The translations under genes and the position numbers were made by a program. From Actinomycetes bacterium (GTDB lineage: Bacteria; Actinomycetota; Actinomycetes; Propionibacteriales; Propionibacteriaceae), in contig JAEXAS010000025.1 of NCBI GenBank assembly GCA_023458095.1, positions 1 to 30,550 of the forward strand: a stretch of 30,550 bases of DNA, read 5' to 3'. The notes below the pieces were generated by a model that saw nothing but the letters and a program-made list of their open reading frames with translations, did no database searches and had not been told where the DNA came from. Positions 15,915 to 22,648 of this stretch are shown piece after piece. Every line of letters begins with the position of its first letter. The first letter of the stretch is position 1.

Positions 15915-16292
15915 ATGCTCAGCGCAATCGGTCTCGACGCCTACGTCGCAGCGGTCACAGGGCTGTGGTTCGTGCTGGCCGGAATCGAGAAGGTTCGCCC
16001 AGCACCGCGTGGTGGACGCCGTTCGATTCCCTACCCGCGCTGGCGTACCGCGATCTCCCATATTCGGGGGCTCCTGGAATTCCTGGGCGGAGTTGCGGTC
16101 CTGATTCTCGCCGCCGCCGGAACCTTGGGCTTTCCGGCCCCGGCCTATGAGTTGTACCTGGGGCTGGGCTTGGCCGTCCTTGCTCTGATGAGTGTGGTCG
16201 AGTCGGTACTGCCCCCGGTGCGCTGGGTCTTCGGACTGTATTCCCTGCTCGGCTTCGCGATCGCGGTCTTCTATGCCGGTTTTCGGAACTGA
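15915..16292 (+). CDS. Small four-helix membrane protein
   Basis: The 125-residue protein has four hydrophobic segments (about 8-24, 48-70, 76-94 and 102-122). The start VTGLWFVLAGIEKVRP recalls the DoxX/MauE-like fold, but I cannot assign a function. AGAGGGGG lies about 8 nt before the ATG, and TAGACT at 15887-15892 is a plausible -10 box. Confidence 0.72.
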   Translation: MLSAIGLDAYVAAVTGLWFVLAGIEKVRPAPRGGRRSIPYPRWRTAISHIRGLLEFLGGVAVLILAAAGTLGFPAPAYELYLGLGLAVLALMSVVESVLPPVRWVFGLYSLLGFAIAVFYAGFRN

Positions 16293-16444
16293 ACCTGCTG
16301 AGAAGCACTCCTGTTGCCTCGCCAGGCCCATGACAGCACCGCTCACCGCCGAACGGTGTACGGCATTGCCGCTCACAATGTCGCAGCTTCCCTCAAGGTA
16401 GCAACCGCTGTTTCTTGAGGCTCGAACCCGCACTCCCGGCGGGG

Positions 16445-16849
16445 TCAGCCGTCTCCTTGCACCGCTCGATCTCTGCTATGCACAGCCTGCCCACCCAATT
16501 CGTCGACGGCGCTCTGCACAACAGCCACGCCGATGAGGCCAGCTTCAGTCCATGGGGTCAAAGCCTCTGTCCAACAGGTGCCCGACGGTATCTGCTGGGG
16601 ATCGATGCCAACAAGCAACCGGGATGTCTCAGCGGAATCGAGCAACAACTTGGGCCGAAACACAGTGACCATCACCTGCCCGGATTCGCTGCGCACTTGC
16701 AACGCTGCGCCCTCGTCGAGGCTGAGCAACTGAAACTGACCCATCTGCGGGTTCTGCGCCCCGAGCGTCTCCCACACCCGACGGGCCGCACGCGCTACGA
16801 CGACTGCGTCCACCGGGGAGGAAGTAAGCAGCACCGACCTACGAGGCAT
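16445..16849 (-). CDS. Hypothetical protein, unknown function
   Basis: The 134-residue product looks like a real alpha/beta protein (SVLLTSSPVDAVVVARAARR, then GAALQVRSESGQVMVTVFRP), but I recognise no family. The ATG at 16849 has a GAGG site about 9 nt upstream; the longer frame adds residues that look unrelated. Its promoter region lies inside the truncated toxin gene that reads away from it, so a recombination junction probably falls near its start. It may be a remnant partner or immunity-type gene, but that is a guess. Confidence 0.6.
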   Translation of the reverse strand: MPRRSVLLTSSPVDAVVVARAARRVWETLGAQNPQMGQFQLLSLDEGAALQVRSESGQVMVTVFRPKLLLDSAETSRLLVGIDPQQIPSGTCWTEALTPWTEAGLIGVAVVQSAVDELGGQAVHSRDRAVQGDG

Positions 16850-16850
16850 T

Positions 16851-17606
16851 CGCGTCAACCTCAACACGCGATCCGAAGTTGGCGATCTGAACCAGTGCTG
16901 GCTTGGTACCGCGGCGCGCAATCCGATCGCCAACGATGCGCGGACGGCCTACAAGAGCCAATGCGATGCTGCCGAACAGTTGGGCATCGACCCCACGGGG
17001 AAGAGCCCCAGGCAGATCACGAAGGAGACGGCGGACCTGGCTAAGACGAACCCCCGTTTCTTGGACGAGGCAGACCACATCAAAAAGCTGGGCATGGATA
17101 CACAGCAACTTCGGAAAGATCTGAATCTCAGTTCCGAGAACCTGGGTGATATCGCTGGTAGCGATGTAGCCGCATCGCAGGGTGGCACCATGCTGATTTC
17201 GGGCAGTGCGGGCGCAAATCGGCTGGATCAGTTATGGATGTCGCAAGGCAGCGACGGATTCGCGCTCCATGTCAACGAGGTGAAGGGTGGAAACTCTCCA
17301 AGCTTGGGGGGTCGCCAGACTGTGGAGTCCGGCTATGCCCAGCAGGGCACCCCGGGTTACCTCGCTGATCTGCTCTCTGGGCGAAACACCGACCCGCGGC
17401 TGAATGCATTGGTGTCGAAGTGGCAAACCGATCCGAAATACGCCGATCTCGTCGCCCAACTGAAGGGTGACGGTGTTCCGGTGAGCTACGAGTTGATCAA
17501 CGCTCGAACCTCTGGTGGAGTACGAGTGTCCCAGTTCAACCTCGGTGGAGACTTCCGCCTGCGGTTGGGCGAAAACGGTCTGGAAGTCCTACGGCAAGGA
17601 GCCTGA
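16851..17606 (+). pseudogene. 5'-truncated polymorphic toxin with PD-(D/E)XK-like nuclease domain
   Basis: The frame is open from 16740, but convincing protein begins near 16851 (GIRVNLNTRSEVGDLNQCW, then GTAARNPIANDARTAYKSQ). There is no ATG or GTG; the only usable start is TTG at 16980 without a ribosome site, giving 208 residues. Numbered from that TTG, the C-terminal domain shows NRLDQLW (D83), VNEVKGG (E100, K102) and QQGTPGYLADLL (121-132). This pattern resembles the nuclease domains of bacterial polymorphic toxins. The N-terminal secretion and delivery part is missing. Its stop overlaps the ATG of the first DUF6301-like gene (TGATG), as expected for toxin-immunity coupling. It may be a silent cassette or a still-expressed orphan. 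Confidence 0.7.
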
Positions 17607-18088
17607 TGAACCCTTGGAAGATAGCCGATCCCGAACGCGTGATTGAGGTCGTGCATGCCTTGAGCGCGGTGAAGTGGCCCAAGACCAAGCCCGAGACCAA
17701 ACAGTTCCTTGCCGAGCTTGGCTGGCACCCCGATCCAGAGTTCAACATGCCGGTATCCGACCTAGGCATCAGCCCAGCCGATGTGTTTGTCACAGCACCG
17801 GGGATCGATGAGGTCTCAGACATCATGTTCTCGGTTGCCGACACCTTCCCCGACGACGATGCGGAAACCAAAGCTGACTTCGTGCAGGATGTGTTTGCTA
17901 TGTTCGCGGCCCGTTTCCGGCAGGAGTGGGGCAAACCCGCCAAAACCAAGACCAAGCCCGACCACGAGATCTGGTGGAACCTCCCCAACCACTGCGGACT
18001 CAAACTGATGCGCTCCAAATGGGCGCCCGAGGTCGAGTTCACCACACCACTGGGCTGCGAGATCGACAAAGTCCCCGACGTGCCCTAA
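17606..18088 (+). CDS. DUF6301-like protein, copy 1 (probable immunity protein)
   Basis: The 160-residue acidic soluble protein starts MNPWKIADPERVIEVVHAL and contains FSVADTFPDDDAETKADFV and EIWWNLPNHCGLKLM, which I associate with DUF6301. Two close copies follow directly, 535 and 540 bp further on. It starts 1 nt inside the nuclease-toxin stop, the normal place for a cognate immunity gene, so it probably neutralises that toxin. Immunity is inferred from position and from the array form; no biochemical role is known to me. Confidence 0.85.
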   Translation: MNPWKIADPERVIEVVHALSAVKWPKTKPETKQFLAELGWHPDPEFNMPVSDLGISPADVFVTAPGIDEVSDIMFSVADTFPDDDAETKADFVQDVFAMFAARFRQEWGKPAKTKTKPDHEIWWNLPNHCGLKLMRSKWAPEVEFTTPLGCEIDKVPDVP

Positions 18089-18140
18089 CACCCATCCTTG
18101 TTCGACCCGGCCACCCCCACACAAGGAACGCAGGAGCTTG

Positions 18141-18623
18141 ATGAACCCTTGGAAGATCGCTGATCCCGAACGTGCCATTGAGGTCGTGCATGCGTTGAAC
18201 GCGGTGCCGTGGCCCAAGAGCAAGCCCGAGACCAAACAGATCCTTGCCGAGCTTGGCTGGCACCCGCATCCACAGTTCAACATGCCGGTGTCTGATCTGG
18301 GTATCAGCCCAGCCCACGTGTTTGTCACAGCGCCGAGCACCGGCGAGGTCTCACACATCATGTTTTCGGTTGCCGACACCTTCCCCGACGACGATGCGGA
18401 AGCCAAAGCTGACTTCGTGCAGGATGTGTTTGCCATGTTCGCGGCCCGGTTCCGCCAGGAGTGGGGCAAACCAGCCAAAACCATAACCAAGCCCGACCAC
18501 GAGATCTGGTGGAACCTGCCCAACAACTGCGGAGTCAAACTGATGCGCTCCAAATGGTCGCCCGATGTGGAGTTCACCACGCCGCTGGGTTGTGAACTCG
18601 ACAAGGTCCCCGACGTACCCTGA
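18141..18623 (+). CDS. DUF6301-like protein, copy 2
   Basis: This 160-residue paralogue matches copy 1 along its length and differs at scattered positions (for example HPHPQFN for HPDPEFN, and STGEVSHIM for GIDEVSDIM). The CAGGAGCTTG before the ATG gives a ribosome site with about 5-nt spacing. The 52-bp gap to copy 1 differs from that to copy 3, so the genes rather than the spacers are conserved. Changes concentrated in a few segments would fit altered toxin specificity. Confidence 0.85.
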   Translation: MNPWKIADPERAIEVVHALNAVPWPKSKPETKQILAELGWHPHPQFNMPVSDLGISPAHVFVTAPSTGEVSHIMFSVADTFPDDDAEAKADFVQDVFAMFAARFRQEWGKPAKTITKPDHEIWWNLPNNCGVKLMRSKWSPDVEFTTPLGCELDKVPDVP

Positions 18624-18680
18624 CACCGGAACCCCTTTTTCTTTCTCCGGCCACCCCGACCGCATGGATCCAGGAGCTTG

Positions 18681-19163
18681 ATGAACCCTTGGAAGATAGC
18701 TGATCCCGAACGTGCCATTGAGGTCGTGCACGCTCTGAACGCAGTGCCGTGGCCCAAGAGCAAACCCGAGACCAAGCAGTTCCTTGCCGAGCTTGGCTGG
18801 CATCCCGATCCAGAGTTCAACATGCCGGTGTCTGATCTGGGCATCAGCCCAGCCCACGTGTTCGTCACAGCACCGGGGAGCAAGGAAGTCTCAGACATCA
18901 TGTTCTCGGTTGCCGACACCTTCCCCGACGACGATGCGGAAGCCAAAGCAGACTTCGTCCAGGATGTGTTTGCCATGTACGCGGCCCGTTTCCGGCAGGA
19001 GTGGGGCAAACCAGCCAAAACAAAAACCAAACGGCGACCTGAAATCTGGTGGAACCTGCCCAACAACTGCGGGCTCAAACTGATGCGCGACACCTTGTCG
19101 CCCGATGTCGAGTTCACCACACCACTGGGCTGCGAACTCGACAAAGTCCCTGACGTGCCCTAA
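18681..19163 (+). CDS. DUF6301-like protein, copy 3
   Basis: This third intact 160-residue copy has the same upstream CAGGAGCTTG as copy 2. The main differences lie around residues 115-142 (TKTKRRPEIWW and MRDTLSPDVEF), where copies 1 and 2 have KPDHEIWW and MRSKW. A decayed copy follows within 30 bp. All copies have full reading frames, so they are probably kept by selection. Confidence 0.85.
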   Translation: MNPWKIADPERAIEVVHALNAVPWPKSKPETKQFLAELGWHPDPEFNMPVSDLGISPAHVFVTAPGSKEVSDIMFSVADTFPDDDAEAKADFVQDVFAMYAARFRQEWGKPAKTKTKRRPEIWWNLPNNCGLKLMRDTLSPDVEFTTPLGCELDKVPDVP

Positions 19164-19192
19164 CAAGGCAACATTCGCGCACTCCGCTAAGT

Positions 19193-19396
19193 GCCGGAAT
19201 CGACAACTCCCACGACACATTTGCGCATCGGGCAGCCGGTATGTTCCATCCGGGACGGCACGTATCGACCAAAACCACGACCAAGTTCCAGCCTGAAATG
19301 TGGTGGAACCCACTCACCATCGGTATGGTCAAGTTCGTTCGCCCCAAGCTGGGCATCCGCAGCCGAGATCCCCACGCCACTCGGCACAGACACTGA
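19193..19396 (+). pseudogene. Decayed fourth DUF6301-like copy (C-terminal part)
   Basis: The + frame from about 19193 reads DNSHDTFAHRAAGMF, TKTTTKFQPEMWWNP and GMVKFVRP before TGA at 19394-19396. This aligns position by position with DFVQDVFAMYAARFR, KTKTKRRPEIWWNLP and GLKLMRD of copy 3. The N-terminal 90 or so residues are gone and the C-terminus is changed, so it is a remnant, not a gene. Confidence 0.72.
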
Positions 19397-19416
19397 GACC
19401 TGCAGGAGGCACCGTG

Positions 19417-19890
19417 ATGAATCTGGCTGACTTTGAGGGCCGGCTGGCCGGCGTGCTGCGTGACGCTGACCTGCGCACAGTGGCAGTGATCAGTTGCACC
19501 GATCCAGATGCGTTTGCTCAGTTCATGATCGACGAGGTCGGAACCAAGGGAACGCTCTTGATCACCCAAGCCGGCGGTGAAACCTTGTCACCCGACGGCG
19601 AGGCACAGCTCCAGGCCGCCGGATTCCAACTCGACCCTGTCATGCCCACCCGAGTGTGGTCAGCCGAATCCAGCTGGCCAACGCCCTCTGCGCGTCTCCG
19701 CGAACTCGCCCACGCCATGGTGGCGGCGCTCGAAGATTGCGGCGTCGCCAGCCCCGAGAACCTCACCTACAAAGCATGGCGCGACCCTGAACCGTGGCCA
19801 GCCGAGGTGACTGGCGAAGAACTCGCCGCGCTCGACCGCGGCCAAAACCCACTCCCCATCCCCGAACTTGGACTACTGGCGCGCGGCTGA
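19417..19890 (+). CDS. Probable TY-Chap-type protein
   Basis: The 157-residue protein has an alpha/beta N-terminal half (VAVISCTDPDAFAQFMIDEV) and a helical end (LRELAHAMVAALEDCGVASP), with LSPDGEAQLQAAGFQLDP and a Trp before SSWPTPS. This resembles the TY-Chap domains of actinobacteria, which are like type III secretion chaperones and are often linked to type VII secretion and toxin loci. That is recognition from memory, not a search. A CAGGAGG site lies 7 nt before the ATG. Its place after the immunity array fits a chaperone or a further immunity protein. Confidence 0.7.
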   Translation: MNLADFEGRLAGVLRDADLRTVAVISCTDPDAFAQFMIDEVGTKGTLLITQAGGETLSPDGEAQLQAAGFQLDPVMPTRVWSAESSWPTPSARLRELAHAMVAALEDCGVASPENLTYKAWRDPEPWPAEVTGEELAALDRGQNPLPIPELGLLARG

Positions 19891-19931
19891 CGAGACGCCC
19901 AACGGCTGACAGGTTTTTCCGGCGTTCAGGA

Positions 19932-21335
19932 TCAGTCCCAGGCATCGTAGGGGCCGGGCGTGGACATCTTCTTGGCGAAGTCGCGCAATCGGGCGGCGCT
20001 GGCCTCATCGTGCTCACGCATGGCGGTGACGACCAGCTTCAGATCTTTGGCACCCATCTTGACGTCCCAGGCGAGGTCGTTCGCCATTTCGCACAGCTTC
20101 CAGGTCAGTTCCCCAAACCTCATGCTCGGGCCGCTCAGAGCGATGCCGACTCCCGCGTTGCGCTGCAGGGCGTTCCAGGTCATGCAATCTCGGGAGGTGA
20201 CCGCGAGCCCTTCGAGCTCGTGAGCGACTGCCGGAAGGCACTCCTGCCAGATTCCGGCCACCAGCTCGTAGCTCGTGATCCGAACTCCCTTGGTTGAGCC
20301 GATCGGCGGCACTTCCAGGTCGTAGGGGTTGCTGTGCTCCGCTGCGGTACCCGGATTGGGATGCCGAATGGTCTTGCCCACCTCTTGGATGGAGGTGAGG
20401 TTCCGGGCCAGGGTCTCGTCGATAAGGCGTTCCTGAGCAGTGATCTGTTCGTTGATCGTGGTCAAAGCCGCAGTGAAGTTCTTCAAGACCTCCTCATAGG
20501 TCGCTCCGGCCAGCTCAATATTTGGCACGGAGGTGGCGGTGGCATCCTGCAGCAGGTCAAGACCGATTCCTGCGACGCCCAGCACCGATCCGGCCACGCC
20601 CGGTACGAACTCCTTGGCCACCTTGACCACGATGCCGACGACCTGCAGAGTCACCTCCAACTGCTGTTTGGATCCGTAGCAGGAGGCTTCCATCGCGGCT
20701 CGAGCCGTATCGAGGACATTGGCAACGTCTTGCCGCCCCCACTTCCACAGCTCCACCTGGACGTGAACCATCGTGGTGGCGAGGATTGACATCGCCCACA
20801 GCCCGCCGCACACCGCTCCGATGCGCCCCAAGAAGTGGGACTTGAATCGCTCGCCCGTTCGCCCCGTGAAGGCTTGGGAGTTCGTACGCACCTGATCCAG
20901 ATTGGTTGCGATGATGCCGACGCCGCCCACATTGCCCTGGCTGAAGCTGGCGGTCCCGGCCAAGCCCGTGTTCAGCGACACGCATTGTTGTTCTACCGTC
21001 TGCACTCGCGCTGGCGAGGGCAGGTCTCGCCACGGCTGCACCAAGGTATCGATTTGTGCCCTGATCTGGTCGAACTCGCTCTGGTAGGAGATGGATTGCA
21101 CCGGGACCGGCATGGAACACACCATCTCGCCGGAGCCACCGCCACTCCCGTTTTCACCAGGTCGAGCCACCAACGTCGTCCAGCTTGCGCCAGGACCCAA
21201 GGGAGAGGAAACGACCTGAACACTGGTGTACTTCTCACCGACGCGGTCGAAGCCTGCATCGTCCATATAGGCGTCGATCGCGGCTCGCTTCAATCGCCCC
21301 ACCAGAGCCTCGAAGTCTTCATATGCCGGGCTCAT
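19932..21335 (-). CDS. Long helical protein, possible secreted effector or scaffold
   Basis: The 467-residue protein is mostly helical. It has a Gly/Ser-rich break near residues 60-70 and hydrophobic helices at about 168-188 and 228-262 (VVGIVVKVAKEFVPGVAGSV, then LGVAGIGLDLLQD). Coiled-coil-like helices follow (ALTTINEQITAQERLIDETL), and the C-terminus is charged. I know no characterised family. The overall plan, helical with no catalytic motif, resembles type VII secretion substrates or toxin N-terminal domains, but only loosely. It overlaps the upstream two-helix membrane gene by 4 nt (ATGA) and is the last gene of a three-gene unit, so it probably works with those proteins. Confidence 0.75.
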   Translation of the reverse strand: MSPAYEDFEALVGRLKRAAIDAYMDDAGFDRVGEKYTSVQVVSSPLGPGASWTTLVARPGENGSGGGSGEMVCSMPVPVQSISYQSEFDQIRAQIDTLVQPWRDLPSPARVQTVEQQCVSLNTGLAGTASFSQGNVGGVGIIATNLDQVRTNSQAFTGRTGERFKSHFLGRIGAVCGGLWAMSILATTMVHVQVELWKWGRQDVANVLDTARAAMEASCYGSKQQLEVTLQVVGIVVKVAKEFVPGVAGSVLGVAGIGLDLLQDATATSVPNIELAGATYEEVLKNFTAALTTINEQITAQERLIDETLARNLTSIQEVGKTIRHPNPGTAAEHSNPYDLEVPPIGSTKGVRITSYELVAGIWQECLPAVAHELEGLAVTSRDCMTWNALQRNAGVGIALSGPSMRFGELTWKLCEMANDLAWDVKMGAKDLKLVVTAMREHDEASAARLRDFAKKMSTPGPYDAWD

Positions 21336-21808
21336 TCACCCTCCCCTTCGATGTGCCCTTCCGCAGTGCTGATGTTCTGGACCCGGCTTCGGCGTAGTGA
21401 ATAGCCAACGCCGAAGGCCGCAAGTCCGACGGCCAGCGCGAGCGCCATCGCCGTCTGCCGATTCAGTCGCGCATCCCGGCAAGCCGCGACAGCTTCCAAC
21501 TTCAACTCCGTAAAGATGATCTTCTGCTCGACGCCGGTGTACCCGGAGTATCCCCGCGACTCCATGAGGTGATAGACGGCCTTGTCCGCATCGGTATCGA
21601 GAAGCATCGTTCCTGAGTTGATCTGCTCTGGTCCGAGCGCCGAGCAGGCGATGTCCCCACCGCGAAACTCCAAATGGATGATGGGCGGAGCCAAATACAA
21701 CCAGCCCGCCGCCACCAAGGACACACCCAAGACGACCCAGGCAATAAGGCCCGACGAAGGCGAAGAATCCACTCTTCCGCCCCCTCGATTACCTCGCCAT
21801 TCACTCAT
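21332..21808 (-). CDS. Two-helix membrane protein, paralogue A
   Basis: The 158-residue protein has membrane helices at about 20-40 (GLIAWVVLGVSLVAAGWLYL) and 119-138, with about 75 residues between them on one side of the membrane. Conserved with paralogues B (21801-22262) and C (26366-26779) are LY-x-AP-x2-IHL, Cys55 in ACSALG, and Cys110 in VAACRDARLNRQT. The cysteine pair probably forms a disulfide outside the cell. Some other actinobacterial small membrane proteins have a similar plan; no function is known to me. Its ATG lies 8 nt inside the B gene, and its stop overlaps the helical-protein start, so it is tightly coupled. Confidence 0.78.
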   Translation of the reverse strand: MSEWRGNRGGGRVDSSPSSGLIAWVVLGVSLVAAGWLYLAPPIIHLEFRGGDIACSALGPEQINSGTMLLDTDADKAVYHLMESRGYSGYTGVEQKIIFTELKLEAVAACRDARLNRQTAMALALAVGLAAFGVGYSLRRSRVQNISTAEGHIEGEGE

Positions 21809-22262
21809 CACGAGATCCGCCGCCGTCGCCCTCATTCTGCGGTCCGGCGGCGAGGACACCGTCAATGTGCACCCAGCGCCGCGAAAAAGCCACTCCAAAG
21901 GCAGCCAGGCCCGCAGCCACGACCACCATCAGAGCCGTCTGCCGATCCAGCCGTGCATCCTGGCAAGCGGCGACAGTCTCCAGCTCCATCTGAGCGTAAA
22001 TGAGTCGCTTCTCCTCCAGGCTGGCCGGCCCGCCGGCAACCCCCCTCGACTCCATAAGGTGCTTAACGGCCTCATAAGCATCGAAACCAAGGAGCATGTC
22101 CCCCGAACCGAACAGCCCCTCTCCGAGAGAGGAGCAAGTAACCTCCGGGCCGAGGTATTCCAAATGGATTGTCGGCGGGGCCACGTACAGCCAACCCGCC
22201 AATGCCAAGGAAACACCGAACACAACCCACGCAACAAGACTCGGCCAACGCCCAGAATCCAT
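21801..22262 (-). CDS. Two-helix membrane protein, paralogue B
   Basis: The 153-residue protein is the first gene of the unit B-A-helical protein. Helices lie at about 8-28 and 108-126, with Cys43 in VTCSSLG and Cys100 in ETVAACQDARLDRQT. The ATG at 22262 has AGAAGGG about 10 nt upstream; the longer frame has a poor extension. An element about 112 bp upstream (22374-22398) is also found before paralogue C at almost the same distance, so both may share a regulator. Confidence 0.78.
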   Translation of the reverse strand: MDSGRWPSLVAWVVFGVSLALAGWLYVAPPTIHLEYLGPEVTCSSLGEGLFGSGDMLLGFDAYEAVKHLMESRGVAGGPASLEEKRLIYAQMELETVAACQDARLDRQTALMVVVAAGLAAFGVAFSRRWVHIDGVLAAGPQNEGDGGGSRDE

Positions 22263-22373
22263 GTACTCGCAACCCTTCTTCGCCCACCGGCCACGATCCA
22301 ACCCGTGCGAAATATCCCCGGAATGCCTCGACCTTATCGGAGCACTCACGCTGTGTTGCCTTCTCAGCGTGCT

Positions 22374-22398
22374 ATCAAGACGACTTGGGGAAAACTCC
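22374..22398 (-). promoter_or_regulatory. Upstream element shared with paralogue C
   Basis: On the + strand AAGACGACTTGGGGAAAACT (about 22377-22396) resembles AAGACAACTTGGGGGAACTC at about 26891-26910. The two lie 112 and 109 bp before the start codons of B and C. It may hold a promoter or operator, or be residual duplication. Confidence 0.4.
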
Positions 22399-22588
22399 CC
22401 TCTCGCCGGCGGGGAGATTGCCTCTTCTCCAACGAATCATCGCCTCCTTCCCACCAATCCATCACAACCCGGGGAATCGCCCCCTTTCCGGACGGCCAAC
22501 TCCCCATCAATCGGCTCAGGCTCATTTCGCCCGCCAAAGCTTCGGCCCCGACTTCGGGCCAATCCGCTCCCGCACCGGCGCCTCGCCC

Positions 22589-22594
22589 TAGACT
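22589..22594 (+). promoter_or_regulatory. Leaderless -10 box (TAGACT) of the ABC operon
   Basis: TAGACT is followed by six bases (CCTGGT) and a GTG that opens a 15-codon frame ending across the ABC start codon. Confidence 0.5.
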
Positions 22595-22600
22595 CCTGGT

Positions 22601-22648
22601 GTGGCTCTGTCGAACACCCTCAACGACCGCAGGCACGTGCGCAGATGA
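22601..22648 (+). CDS. Short leaderless leader ORF before the ABC exporter
   Basis: GTG at 22601 opens a 15-codon frame (MALSNTLNDRRHVRR) ending in TGA at 22646-22648, which overlaps the ATG of the ABC gene as ATGA. It lies 6 nt after a -10 box, so ribosomes would load here first. The peptide is basic at its end. It could couple translation of the exporter to translation of the leader, or stall in response to a drug or low arginine. No function beyond position is shown. Confidence 0.45.
   Translation: MALSNTLNDRRHVRR

Noticed and set aside
16405..16440. tRNA-like T-loop (GGTTCGAGCC on the minus strand)
   Set aside because: The flanking bases do not form a T-stem, and no acceptor or anticodon arm is present.
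17816..19144. 442-residue minus-strand ORF across the DUF6301-like array
   Set aside because: It repeats itself because the sense genes repeat; it is antisense to three intact genes.
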